A DNA stretch of 64,000 nt from Romanomermis culicivorax (taxonomy: Eukaryota; Nematoda; Enoplea; Mermithida; Mermithidae), in contig CAWUHX010000211.1 in assembly GCA_963922205.1 (NCBI GenBank), forward strand, positions 1 through 64,000. The letters run 5' to 3'. Position 1 is the first letter of the stretch; each line of letters starts with the position of its first letter. Shown in pieces: positions 35,101 to 40,223 of this stretch. Under the pieces are notes generated by a model, which worked only from the letters and a program-made list of their open reading frames with translations, ran no database searches and was not told the origin of the DNA. The position numbers and the translations under genes were made by a program.

Positions 35101-37635
35101 TTCACAAATGGGTTAGTTGCCTCAAAGATCAGCTGGTTGGTTGGCTGATTCCCGGATTGGTTGGTTTGGTTGGCTGCGTTTTTGGTTGGCTGGCTGACTA
35201 TTTCTCTGTCTCCTTCTTTCTTCCCTTTTTTCCTTCTTTCTTCCCTTTTTTCTTTCTTTCACCGTTTTTCTCTTTCTCACTCTATTTCCCTTTCCCTCCT
35301 CTCTTCATCCCTCCATGTAGTATTGATTTTATGGAGCCACCGACACGTCAGCCCCAACGTGGCTACCGAACCCAAAAACGTAGCAACCCGGTGGCTCGGT
35401 TTGCCGGGCAGTACTCAGGTATGTTGACGGCATTACCTAATGCTGATTGGAGGCATCAGTTTGAACTTTGACATAATTTTCCAGTGAATGACTTGAATAT
35501 TTAGCAATCTAGCTGAAGATGGAGAAGTGGAAGTATGAACAAGAGAATTAATGACAAAAATGCTGCGACAGTTAATAGTAAGAAAAAGATAGGAACTTAT
35601 TTTGACCTTATAAAATTTTTATTCAGTAAGTCCCGTTGGGCCTGTACCACCTAACGGTTTCATAGAAGTTCCAATACAATCAACATTCCTGAATGTCCAA
35701 CAACACATCATTATACGTCAGCTCAGCAATAGTCTCTGTGCTTTGTATCAGGAATGTCCCAGGCGCTGGCGCCGGCCTCATGATATCTAGAATCTAGCTA
35801 TCTAGGCACCGGTGATTTTGTTATCCTCAAATTAAACGTCATGAAGTACAGCGACGCACACTTTGAAAGTGAAGTTTTTATTGAAATCAACAATCTAAGA
35901 GTATATCTGCATAAAAATAGCAATTCAAGTTAAAACAAAATCCATGTTTGATGATCACATCAGAATTTTGAGGCATTGATAAACTTGATTCATTTCAGCA
36001 AATACTCGTCTTTGATCCGCTACTGAATAGTAAACTAATCGATTGACATCCAAATTTCCTAACATGAATAGCAATAATTTAATGCTTATATTTTTATCGA
36101 TGTGATATTATTTCGGCTTCATAATCACGTCTTTTTTGGGATAGAATCAATTTGAAACAAAAATTTTCTAGAGACTCAGAAGACTCCAGTTTTTAGGCTA
36201 AATTTTCGGCTATAGTCGATTGGATTTTTTAGATTTTCATCACTTTTTAAAATATTTTTTAAATTTTAAAAATTCACAACTGTGAATTTTAAAATTTTTC
36301 CTCACATTATGCAAAAATTTTTCTCCCTTTACCACAGTTGTGAATTTTAAAATTCACAACTGTGCTAATCTGAGAAAAAATAACTAGGATTTTTCAAATT
36401 CGTCCTATATTTAATATACTATGTATAAGGCACCGGCAACGGAAAAAATCAGCACCGGGGCATCACTAATATTTTCCAAGCTTTTCTAGTGATGGCTTTG
36501 CAACAAACGATAGATTTTTTTATTATAATATTCAGATTGTCGAGATTTCCCAGTCGAGTTTGAGTTACCTTCTTCAATTGCATCATGTTTTTTCGCTTCT
36601 TGTGTTATATAAAATGAGTTATGGGATTCGCACTCAGATCACTACTTTATTTTTATGTCAGCTACGTAAATCTGACAAAAAGAAGCTTTTGTGCCAATAA
36701 AGTAAAAAGTAATTCGTTTTTGAAACAATAAAAAGTACAATTTGAAACAACTACTTGTTTCCTGAAACAATATGTATTTTAATTGTTTGCCAAGGTTGTG
36801 TCATACTCAAATATAGACTCCATTGACATAAGACTATTATATTACTGATTTTGCTCTTTCTGTTGATCAGATCCGTTTTAGAAACCGTGTACGTTCATCC
36901 ATATTTCCAGGATCTTTCGATAAAAAAAGCCATCAAGACGTCAAACATCAATTTCGCAAAATCGAAAGCCATTCGAGAGATGAAATGTTTTTCTACTTTG
37001 GTGCTAAATATAGAACAATACGAAAAGTCTTTATTACAATTGAGTGCTAAATCGAAAATCAATTTAATGCGATTCGCTAAATTGGGATCGAATCGTGATT
37101 TTCGCATCGACTGTGAACTGGTCAAAAAAACATTGAATGAAAATGTAGACGAGCCGAGCGACGTCGACGAACGAAATGAAAATGGACCTTCTAGGGTATG
37201 TTGAAGTCAAGCGTAATGTTCTGAGGTTAGAAATCGTCCCGATTTTCCTACGCCTCGGTGGATGCTAAGAAGTATATTTTTTGATTTTGGACGTATATGA
37301 AATGCGGCTATAGTTCCTTGTTCTTGTTGTTGGCTAAAGTAATTTTATCTTTGAACAATGCGTTTTGGCACATTGGACAAGGGCAAGTGCCCACAGTTTC
37401 TCTCCCGCATGATGCAGTTTATAAATTGAGTCTTCTGTCAACACGTCTTCGTTCTCTTCCTAAACCTCTAAAATCTTATGTAAGAAACTCTAAAGCACTC
37501 TTTTGATTCTAGCCAATATCGAGCACGGCGGTTTCATCGGCGGCTAGAGCGAAAGATCAAAAGACAAATTCTTCGCAGAATGAAAAACCAAAGGCCAAAA
37601 GACGTAAATTGATCAAAGAAAGCGAAGAATTTTAG
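8021..37635 (+). CDS. FANCI: FANCI, Fanconi anaemia group I protein (24 exons visible, 5' end missing)
   Basis: FANCI pairs with FANCD2. The complex is phosphorylated by ATR and monoubiquitinated by FANCL/UBE2T to clamp DNA during interstrand-crosslink repair in the nucleus. The spliced exons give about 1190 residues against about 1328 in vertebrates. They match the family in order: VEGTIILHI, a DLLK helix, LQELGF, the LRKAMF..DARK block with an SQ cluster, TELEDFEL, KTAAPVS, IEQYEK and a basic KAKRRK tail. Every junction keeps phase except the exon 2-3 region, which is uncertain. The N-terminal 150-200 residues are not found. Introns of 4.9 and 14.5 kb are filled with transposons. The order and density of matches exclude the paralogue FANCD2. 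Confidence 0.93.
8252..8322 (+). CDS. FANCI: FANCI visible exon 2 (3' border uncertain)
   Basis: The acceptor is TATTTTCAG. The peptide LHQLFYFLCGL matches the PPLVYQLLVL region of the family. I end it at CAA|GTTTGG, which gives a 55-nt intron and keeps phase into exon 3. The same frame stays open to 8374 and that extension also looks FANCI-like, so the true border may differ. Confidence 0.5.
8378..8483 (+). CDS. FANCI: FANCI visible exon 3
   Basis: The exon encodes EVEGTIILHIMFTIK, nearly identical to the VEGTIILHIVFAIK core of vertebrate FANCI. The donor is AAA|GTAGGT in phase 0. The acceptor is placed at TTTAG (8377), but an alternative at 8387 is possible. Confidence 0.85.
8587..8667 (+). 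CDS. FANCI: FANCI visible exon 4
   Basis: The exon has 27 codons in phase 0 on both sides, with acceptor TTTATAG and donor CAG|GTAAGA. The stretch SISQIKRYNEQ aligns with SVTRIQRFQDQ. A 4.87-kb intron follows. Confidence 0.82.
9355..9550 (+). repeat. SINE-like dispersed repeat, copy 1 (partner near 18213)
   Basis: CATTCCACCCGTAG.. through CCATTTTTGTTG..CCTGGTCGG..GGT.ACACCTA and GCGCCACCC..AAGCC matches 18213-18345 and 18545-18590. The GGTTCCGAACCC block resembles a tRNA-type B box, which hints at a SINE. Limits are approximate. Confidence 0.5.
10056..10793 (-). pseudogene. Gag-like mobile-element pseudo-ORF, interrupted by a MITE
   Basis: Minus-strand reading gives one open segment at 10793-10642 and, beyond the MITE at 10641-10470, another of about 130 codons at 10460-10056. 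The second segment, with a WIIKKDD..L..L.QS..EM..PLLMVLD pattern, is reminiscent of Gag-like ORF1 proteins of DIRS retroelements. That reading is inference. No tyrosine recombinase or reverse transcriptase was found next to it. Confidence 0.4.
10470..10641 (-). mobile_element. hAT-like MITE, family B, copy 1
   Basis: This 172-bp element has ends CATACCTGTAATTGGGG and CATAGGTATG and is in reverse orientation relative to 26111-26274. The flanks GCAACTCA and GGAACTGA are a decayed 8-bp target duplication. It interrupts the gag-like pseudo-ORF. Confidence 0.65.
12130..13060 (-). pseudogene. Degraded LINE (non-LTR retrotransposon) fragment
   Basis: On the minus strand, broken frames give reverse transcriptase blocks in the right order: GYLVSIDVEKAFDSLD at about 12510-12455 (the first catalytic Asp), VSQGCPPTPYIFM at about 12340-12300, and ADDSTILVGD at about 12208-12178 (the ADD box). 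Further upstream, 13034-12840 contains DILFLQ, typical of the apurinic endonuclease domain of L1-like elements. Stops and frame changes show that it is inactive. The distance between the endonuclease and polymerase parts is too short, so material is missing. Confidence 0.65.
13205..13412 (-). mobile_element. tRNA-derived SINE, copy 1
   Basis: A repeat of about 208 bp is shared with 30415-31733. On the minus strand, 13322-13249 folds as a tRNA: acceptor GCTCGGT/ACTGAGC with one G-U pair, D stem GCGC/GCGC, and T stem GAGGG/CCCTC. The anticodon stem has one mismatch and the loop would read TGA. The tRNA part is flanked by CCACGTGG on both sides, and the unit ends in a TTGTAGTGGT-rich tail with its own inverted copy. 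Confidence 0.7.
13538..13674 (+). CDS. FANCI: FANCI visible exon 5
   Basis: Acceptor TTTTTTAG, donor TTG|GTATAA; 45 codons plus two bases. DLLKSTLISYAKE aligns with DLLKTSVVKSFKD, and the ten residues before the conserved Trp of exon 6 match the family spacing exactly. Confidence 0.82.
14588..14765 (+). CDS. FANCI: FANCI visible exon 6
   Basis: Acceptor CGTTTCAG, donor AAG|GTGAGC. The exon encodes GWDYASEGLQELGF, matching SWDHVTQGLVELGF, and ends with a CFK equivalent to the family's TFK. Confidence 0.9.
14951..15035 (+). CDS. FANCI: FANCI visible exon 7
   Basis: Acceptor ATTGTCAG, donor GTTG|GTATGA. RGTLINKVLDAI matches RQEILEQVLNRV. Confidence 0.85.
15095..15296 (+). CDS. FANCI: FANCI visible exon 8
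   Basis: Acceptor TTTTCTAG, donor CACAA|GTGAGT. The peptide ends VDVLRKAMFHK; LRKAMF is identical to the vertebrate motif that leads into the ubiquitination helix. Confidence 0.92.
15370..15496 (+). CDS. FANCI: FANCI visible exon 9 (ubiquitination lysine and SQ cluster)
   Basis: Acceptor TCTATAG, donor CAG|GTTTGC; it completes a Lys codon and ends in phase 0. The peptide begins DIDARKTAVSGFLLFLK. The Lys of DARK aligns with the lysine monoubiquitinated in vertebrates (K523 in human, from memory). It ends RSQSQSQSFPTFSSQ, a dense run of Ser-Gln sites in the place of the ATR-phosphorylated cluster. Confidence 0.93.
15941..16063 (+). CDS. FANCI: FANCI visible exon 10
   Basis: Acceptor TTTTTTTCAG, donor ACT|GTAACA, 41 codons in phase 0. 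LCLEVVCCLRKAF aligns with FCLEIMDSLRRCL. Confidence 0.85.
16120..16293 (+). CDS. FANCI: FANCI visible exon 11
   Basis: Acceptor TATTTCAG after a 56-nt intron, donor TTG|GTAAAG, 58 codons. EEKLPPIFI..LTEPL matches PDLLPPLKL..LQEPL. Confidence 0.9.
16294..17516. other. FANCI intron, 1.2 kb, with short GC-rich inverted repeat
   Basis: The only structure seen is 16378-16451, where CTTGCCCCGATTCGGGGC and GTCCCGGTTTGGGGCAAG form a GC-rich imperfect stem in AT-rich surroundings. A short tandem duplication (CCAGTTATATGTGCA) lies at 17109-17175. Confidence 0.5.
17517..17696 (+). CDS. FANCI: FANCI visible exon 12
   Basis: Acceptor AATTCAG, donor TTG|GTGAGC, 60 codons. It ends CKTELEDFEL, matching KSELEDFEL of the family. 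Confidence 0.92.
17850..17971 (+). CDS. FANCI: FANCI visible exon 13
   Basis: Acceptor TTTTTCAG, donor GA|GTGAAT. It begins DKSADYSVGTKEG, matching DKSADFSQSTSIG directly after ELEDFEL. Confidence 0.92.
17972..18677. other. FANCI intron with SINE-like repeat copy 2
   Basis: The 706-nt intron contains 18213-18345 and 18545-18590, two parts of the same SINE-like repeat seen at 9355-9550, separated by an AT-rich stretch. Confidence 0.6.
18213..18590 (+). repeat. SINE-like dispersed repeat, copy 2, split
   Basis: GTTCCACTCGTAG..CATCCAATCC.GGG..CCATTTTTGTTG..CCTGGTCGG.GTGGTCACACCTA matches copy 1, and GGTGCCACCCAAAAAGCCCCTCAACACC matches its 3' part. The middle 200 bp is unrelated. Confidence 0.5.
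18678..18896 (+). CDS. FANCI: FANCI visible exon 14
   Basis: Acceptor TATTTTCAG, donor CTT|GTAAGT; 73 codons. Similarity here is weaker (helical repeat region), but phase is kept on both sides and the exon lies between two strong ones. Confidence 0.83.
18897..20038. other. FANCI intron, 1.1 kb, with a GC stem-loop repeat
   Basis: At 19614-19629 a CGGCGCGAAGCGCCG hairpin of the window-wide repeat family is followed by AAAAATTTT. A related stretch, GAGATTTTGATCTTTTAAATGC, lies at 19458-19480. No coding sequence was seen. Confidence 0.6.
20039..20203 (+). CDS. FANCI: FANCI visible exon 15
   Basis: Acceptor CATTTCAG, donor CCAA|GTTATA (weak but in phase). The helical peptide WQIIRTNVDFIRWIF aligns with the LSVLRSSNEFMRYAV region. 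Confidence 0.83.
20261..20427 (+). CDS. FANCI: FANCI visible exon 16
   Basis: Acceptor TTTCTTACAG after a 57-nt intron, donor TTAG|GTAATC. ISSHVIELVCCHFKD aligns with LCLEGLQKIFSAVQQ. Confidence 0.83.
20524..20700 (+). repeat. Dispersed repeat, copy 2 (partner at 7661-7822)
   Basis: This intronic copy runs from CAGAGGTCCCCAAAGTCAG to CCCCCCTCATACCCCTC..ATGGGG and matches 7661-7822. It lacks the internal duplication of copy 1. Confidence 0.6.
20751..20806 (+). CDS. FANCI: FANCI visible exon 17 (short)
   Basis: Acceptor TTTTTTTCAG, donor GTC|GTAAGT; 56 nt. It encodes a short helix (LRGKLFKIIQTFV) that bridges exons 16 and 18 in phase. Confidence 0.75.
21209..21422 (+). CDS. FANCI: FANCI visible exon 18
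   Basis: Acceptor GTTTGTAG, donor TTAA|GTAAGT. RLLSRVLVGSASEES aligns with RSLLNLLSSQEEDF, and VYNALWQICTNQ with VQMLSWTSKICKEN. An internal GGTAAG at 21335 could act as an earlier donor but would drop conserved sequence. Confidence 0.85.
21546..21673 (+). CDS. FANCI: FANCI visible exon 19
   Basis: Acceptor GTTAACAG, donor GAA|GTAATT. Following this exon, 57 nt with intron-like ends are in frame and stop-free; I treat them as an intron because the family has no matching insert. Confidence 0.8.
21731..21914 (+). CDS. FANCI: FANCI visible exon 20
   Basis: Acceptor GTCGTGCAG, donor AAAG|GTAGTG. HTYASINVKTAAPVSATVL matches HFAIVNLRTAAPTVCLLVL. Confidence 0.88.
22108..22265 (+). CDS. FANCI: FANCI visible exon 21
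   Basis: Acceptor CTTTTACAG, donor TAT|GTATGT. WEQLLQAALPSTSSD matches FHELVQTALPSGSCVD. Confidence 0.87.
22332..22454 (+). CDS. FANCI: FANCI visible exon 22
   Basis: Acceptor TCATTTAG, donor CAG|GTAAAA, 41 codons. EKLIKHGTTQLTPSVYHFM matches EKLVKLSGSHLTPLCYSFI. A 14.5-kb intron follows. Confidence 0.88.
22898..24431. mobile_element. hAT-type element, non-autonomous (1.5 kb)
   Basis: The left end TAGTGATGGACCGATG and right end CATCGGCCCATCACTA are inverted repeats, with more copies of the CATCGGCCGAT motif inside both ends. They are flanked by CCACAGAG (22890-22897) and CCACGGAG (24432-24439), an 8-bp target duplication with one difference. TAGNG ends and 8-bp duplications fit hAT. There is no transposase frame. 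Confidence 0.8.
25357..25395 (+). repeat. GC stem-loop repeat (CGGCGCC..GGCGCCGG type)
   Basis: TTTCCGGCGCCTAGCGCCGGAAAATTT is a perfect 8-bp-stem hairpin in AT-rich sequence. It is one of about ten such copies in the window. Confidence 0.6.
26111..26274 (+). mobile_element. hAT-like MITE, family B, copy 2
   Basis: This 164-bp element has ends CATACCTGTAA and TTACAGGTATG and a perfect 8-bp target duplication AACCTGAA (26103-26110 and 26275-26282). Its ends resemble those of family A (CATACATGTAA), so the two families are probably mobilised by related transposases. Confidence 0.8.
28129..29890. mobile_element. PIF/Harbinger-type element, non-autonomous
   Basis: The inverted ends are perfect over 21 bp (begin AGGTGCGTTTATACTTC) and lie between TTA trinucleotides (28126-28128 and 29891-29893), the PIF/Harbinger target duplication. 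Subterminal copies of GATCCGTCACGG follow. The interior includes an almost pure A/T stretch (28655-29100) and a nested MITE (29428-29785). There is no transposase. Confidence 0.82.
29428..29785. mobile_element. Harbinger-type MITE nested in the larger element
   Basis: This 358-bp element has inverted ends AGGCCCTGCTATACTTCGACG / complement, flanked by TAA (29425-29427 and 29786-29788). The interior repeats CCGGCGCCGG palindromes. The TATACTTC-AACG / TATACTTC-GACG core is shared with the outer element's ends. Confidence 0.85.
30415..31733 (-). mobile_element. tRNA-derived SINE, copy 2, split by a hAT MITE
   Basis: The two SINE parts (30415-30508 and 31612-31733) match 13205-13412. Together on the minus strand they fold better than copy 1: acceptor GCTCGGT/ACCGAGC 7 of 7, anticodon stem TCTGC/GCAGA 5 of 5, T stem GAGGG/CCCTC. 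The anticodon position reads TGT but position 33 is C, so it is not a functional tRNA. The break lies in the anticodon arm. Confidence 0.75.
30509..31611. mobile_element. hAT MITE (CAGTGTTTTTTCTGCAC family), inside the SINE
   Basis: The ends CACTGTTTTTTCTCTGCAC and (inverted) GAGTGTTTTTTTCTGCAC, with an exact 8-bp target duplication GCAGACGC (30501-30508 and 31612-31619), identify a hAT insertion. A cleaner copy is at 56206-56596. The interior of this copy carries an extra 900 bp with a CGGCGC-type stem-loop at 31168-31195. Confidence 0.85.
34083..34508. mobile_element. hAT-like MITE, family A, copy 2
   Basis: It has the same 426-bp length as the copy at 2650-3075, with ends CGTACATGTAA and TTACATGTATG and a perfect 8-bp target duplication GTTTGTTG (34075-34082 and 34509-34516). 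Internally it carries the GGCGCGGAGCGCC hairpin. Confidence 0.85.
34540..35175 (+). repeat. Degenerate tandem repeat, 30-45 bp unit
   Basis: Many imperfect units of the form TTGGTTGGTTGCTTCTCAGATCAG follow one another, with GATCAGTTG and TTGGTTGGTTG as the recurring cores. It is followed by a CT-rich stretch (35195-35310). The frames through it are compositional artefacts. Confidence 0.75.
35331..35418 (+). CDS. Possible first coding exon of a small nested gene
   Basis: Starting at ATG 35331, an open stretch of 29 codons, richer in GC than its surroundings and basic (MEPPTRQPQRGY.., then KRSNPVAR), ends at a strong donor, TCAG|GTATGT. No next exon was identified inside the FANCI intron. It could also be a relic of a mobile element. 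Unknown function. Confidence 0.3.
36255..36366. repeat. Palindromic AT-rich repeats
   Basis: AATTCACAACTGTGAATT occurs as a near-perfect palindrome at 36268-36285 and again, inverted, at 36338-36361, so the 100 bp can fold into alternative hairpins. Confidence 0.6.
36911..37195 (+). CDS. FANCI: FANCI visible exon 23
   Basis: Acceptor ATATTTCCAG, donor AGG|GTATGT, 95 codons. IEQYEKSLLQLSAKSKINLM is nearly identical to [20 protein letters not shown], followed by SNRDFRI for TSRDFKI. The acidic tail that follows lacks a literal EDGE motif, which vertebrate FANCI has near here. Confidence 0.94.
37513..37635 (+). CDS. FANCI: FANCI visible exon 24, C-terminus
   Basis: Acceptor GATTCTAG; 40 codons then TAG. 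The Ser-rich tail ends in KPKAKRRKLIKE, a basic cluster in the position of the vertebrate C-terminal nuclear localisation signal (KKKRKK). Confidence 0.88.
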   Translation, partial: PISSTAVSSAARAKDQKTNSSQNEKPKAKRRKLIKESEEF

Positions 37636-37797
37636 AAATACAGAACATGTACCTATTTGAATTTTTATCATATTTGCTCGGTTCTCCATTGTCAAACATT
37701 CGGCTTTTCTTCAAGTTCAATTTGAAATTCAATTTTAACCTGTCTTTATTGTTGGATTTTCAAATTTTACTCTTTGTGTTCTACTTTGTTTCTTTTC

Positions 37798-37803
37798 ATT
37801 AAA
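37798..37803 (+). promoter_or_regulatory. Possible FANCI polyadenylation signal (ATTAAA)
   Basis: ATTAAA lies 163 nt after the stop codon, followed by a T-rich stretch. The position fits a poly(A) signal, but the hexamer is common in AT-rich DNA. Confidence 0.3.
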
Positions 37804-37909
37804 ACTATCATTTTTCCTAGTTTTTTGTATTTATTTTGTGCTCAATTCTTGTAGTCTTTCATGTTAGAAGTTTCGTCTCTTTCGATCATAATTTTTACTG
37901 TTTTTTCAG

Positions 37910-37993
37910 GATTCCCGATGAATGAACCTACGTCCTCTCGCGTCAAATATGCGGAAGCCCGTCCGTGTGGTTCCAGACATTGAACAACTGTTC
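37910..37993 (+). CDS. First exon of an unknown gene downstream of FANCI
   Basis: A strong acceptor (TTTTTTCAG) only 274 nt after the FANCI stop opens this exon. Two overlapping ATGs follow. The one at 37922 gives MNLRPLASN then MRKPVRVVPDIEQLF and reaches donor TTC|GTATTT in phase 0, matching the phase of the exon at 48393. The one at 37918 gives a 21-codon frame. The gypsy element would then lie in its first intron. Product not recognised. The acceptor with no visible upstream exon may reflect trans-splicing. Confidence 0.4.
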
Positions 37994-38363
37994 GTATTTC
38001 ATTCCCTATCAATGTCCTTATTTTAATTTCGCTTAAGAGTGATTCTTAAGCTATTGCGGAGATGAAGTAAAAATTCCAAGATTAGCAGAAGTATTATTTT
38101 CTGACGCGTTCTCTTGTTCTGCTCTCACAAACAACTTCGCTCCTATGTTTGGAAGATAATAATTATTTAATATCGCGTAAAATTCATTTCAACCCTTCAT
38201 ATGTCTTTAAGGCCAGACCTGGGCTGAGTTCCATAAATAAATATACTAGTAATGGGTTTTAGGAACTTATAAACTTCAGCATAGTGACCGTACATGCACA
38301 GCATATAAATTCTGCTGGGGGTCAGCCAGGACAGGGGGTGGAATACAAAATTTTTTGTCGTTC

Positions 38364-38367
38364 TTGA
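38364..38367. repeat. Target site duplication, left (TTGA)
   Basis: TTGA precedes the 3' LTR here and follows the 5' LTR at 47697-47700, the 4-bp duplication expected for a Ty3/gypsy insertion. Confidence 0.88.
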
Positions 38368-39262
38368 TGTAACGACCAGATTTGTGTGAGGTACTTTACT
38401 TCTAACCAATCGGTCGATACGGCGGGGACAAATAACGGGACGGGGGCGCGGGCGTACGATTACAAATACGGGGCGATAATATACGAACAATCGACGGTCG
38501 CTTGAACGTCGAATACAAAACGGGGGCGGCGCGGTTGCTTGCAAATAAAAAAATACACGACACGGTTTAATTGCTTTCGAAGACGGTTGCTTGCAAATGC
38601 GGGCGCGGGGTCGAAAAATTGAACGATACAAGAATGAATGAAATCACGCTTTGCTTCTTCTTTTATACGGCGATTCTGGCCACTCCCTGGGCGTCGCGGG
38701 AGGTCGAGCTTCTGTCCATCTTCTTCCGCCAATCATCGTTTCCTGCTACGCTTCTTATGCTTTCTTAATTACGCCTCTCTAATGCTTTCCTGGTACTGTA
38801 TGCTTTCTGTGCTTCGCTTGCTTTCTACGGTGGGCTTGGCCACACCTCTGTGCTTCTGTGCATGCTTCCTGTATCGGTTTCTCTGTATACACATGTTTTG
38901 TGGGGCCGCCGCTACTGTTACACTTGAGACTACCGTACGGCGGGGCTTCTACGTATTTTACTGTGTGCAGGTGTTGTTTACGATTTTTACGGGGGATTAC
39001 GGTAGCTGTGGAATGTGTAGTTTAGTGTAGGTTCTAGGGGAACAGCTGCCGTTTGTGCAAATTAATTGGGGCATCTTAATTGGGCTACCGGGGTGTGAAC
39101 GGATCAAAATAAAGTACTTCACGTAATTTTGTAGGAATGTTTGGGTGTGAATCCCAGACATCCTTGAGACGATAAAATGTGAAAATAAAATAATATCTAA
39201 TAAATGTCTATTACATACAGTATGCTACATATTTACAGTACTGCTTTAGCAGGTACGTTACA
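38368..39262 (-). repeat. 3' LTR (895 bp)
   Basis: It begins and ends with the inverted hexamer TGTAAC/GTTACA. It has the same length as 46802-47696, with three differences seen by eye (in GGTACTTTAC, GGGACGGGGG and CCAATCATCG). It contains a minus-strand TATAAAAG at 38667-38660. Confidence 0.92.
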
Positions 39263-39275
39263 TTTCCCTCCTTCC
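39263..39275 (-). other. Polypurine tract
   Basis: GGAAGGAGGGAAA on the minus strand abuts the 3' LTR, the position of the plus-strand DNA primer. Confidence 0.85.
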
Positions 39276-39293
39276 GGAGTTGAACGTCCTCGT

Positions 39294-40223
39294 TCAAGGC
39301 TTTCGAGGTTGAGGAAGGGTGGGGGTAGATTCGATAGTTGCTTTCCGAGGGTAGAAAGGGGTTGTCTCATTTACATGCACCGTAAATGTAATATTCTTAT
39401 GGGGGTGTTTGAGTGTAACGTTGGGGTACATGAAATTCGTAACTGTATAGGGTCCGTTTTGGCGAGGGAGGAATTTGGGAGTCAGCCCTTGTTTACACGA
39501 ATGATTTTTATAAAGAATAAGATCACCTGCCTTGTAATGTATGTTCTGAGCGTGCTTGTTATACTGACGGGTGTAGTGGGCTTGGGCTTTTTGCAAACTG
39601 TTCTGCACGGTTGAAAGTGCTTCTGTAAAATGCGATTTTACACGAAGGGCGTAATCGTCTAAATCAACCATGTAGGACGTGGGGAAAAAGCTTAAGGCTG
39701 CGTCTGACGGCAGATTAGCTTGCCTACCATGGAGTAATTCAAATGGGGGATACGAAGTGCTATCATTTTTATGAATGTTGATCAAAAAAACGGCATACGG
39801 GAGATAAGTATCCCAATCAGTGTGATTTGAATTGATGTACATGCGGATACGGGTGGCTAGGGTTTGGTTGCAACGCTCAACTTCCCCATTGGCAATTGGA
39901 TGATATGGGGTAGTGTGAATTTTCTGAGTATTGCATAAACTGGTGATCCGTGAGAAGAGATCGGATACAAAATCGGAGCCACGATCACAATGGATGATTT
40001 TTGGGGACCCATGACGACAAACAATTTTGGTTACGAATAGCTTGGCAATAGTGGCTGCGGTGATGTCAGGGGTCGGGAATGCCTCTACATACTTTGTGAA
40101 ATAATCGATAAAAATGACAATGAATCGGTTGCCGTCTTCAGTGAGGGGTAACGGTCCCATGCAATCAACACCGACTCTATCAAATGGGCCAGTCGGCTGA
40201 ATTGGTACCAAGTTTGCATGCAC
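39294..40223 (-). CDS. pol: Integrase core and C-terminal domain (separate frame)
   Basis: The 309-codon frame encodes the retroviral integrase catalytic core: VDCMGPLP with the first Asp, IIHCDRGSDF with the second, and HPIANGEVER with the Glu of the D,D-35-E triad. A C-terminal segment follows with GDLILYKN and the GPYTV pattern of gypsy integrase tails; no chromodomain was seen. Its frame is +1 relative to the upstream pol frame, and the zinc-binding half of the enzyme lies in that other frame, so the break falls inside integrase at about 40230-40245. The frame stays open upstream without a clear ATG, which argues that this is not an independent gene. Confidence 0.9.
   Translation of the reverse strand: MHANLVPIQPTGPFDRVGVDCMGPLPLTEDGNRFIVIFIDYFTKYVEAFPTPDITAATIAKLFVTKIVCRHGSPKIIHCDRGSDFVSDLFSRITSLCNTQKIHTTPYHPIANGEVERCNQTLATRIRMYINSNHTDWDTYLPYAVFLINIHKNDSTSYPPFELLHGRQANLPSDAALSFFPTSYMVDLDDYALRVKSHFTEALSTVQNSLQKAQAHYTRQYNKHAQNIHYKAGDLILYKNHSCKQGLTPKFLPRQNGPYTVTNFMYPNVTLKHPHKNITFTVHVNETTPFYPRKATIESTPTLPQPRKP

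Larger units (their letters stand above)
22455..36910. other. 14.5-kb FANCI intron occupied by nested transposons
   Basis: Exon 22 (..FMRYFQ) and exon 23 (DLSIKK..) are adjacent in the protein, so this is a single intron. It contains hAT-type elements (22898-24431, 27089-32563), Harbinger-type elements (28129-29890, 29428-29785), MITEs (26111-26274, 30509-31611, 34083-34508), a SINE, a tandem repeat and a possible nested exon. Stretches 24440-26110, 32572-34082 and 35419-36910 show only AT-rich sequence, hairpins and T-rich runs. Confidence 0.85.

Noticed and set aside
35097-35471. 124-codon frame rich in Phe and Pro
   Set aside because: It is the translation of a tandem repeat and a CT-rich run; only the small segment 35331-35418 looks protein-like.
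8021-37635. Assignment to FANCD2 instead of FANCI
   Set aside because: IEQYEK, TELEDFEL, VEGTIILHI and the KRRK tail are FANCI features; the paralogue lacks them.
38638-39030. 130-codon plus-strand frame, repeated at 47072-47464
   Set aside because: Both lie within the LTRs and exist twice only because the LTRs are identical; no protein features.
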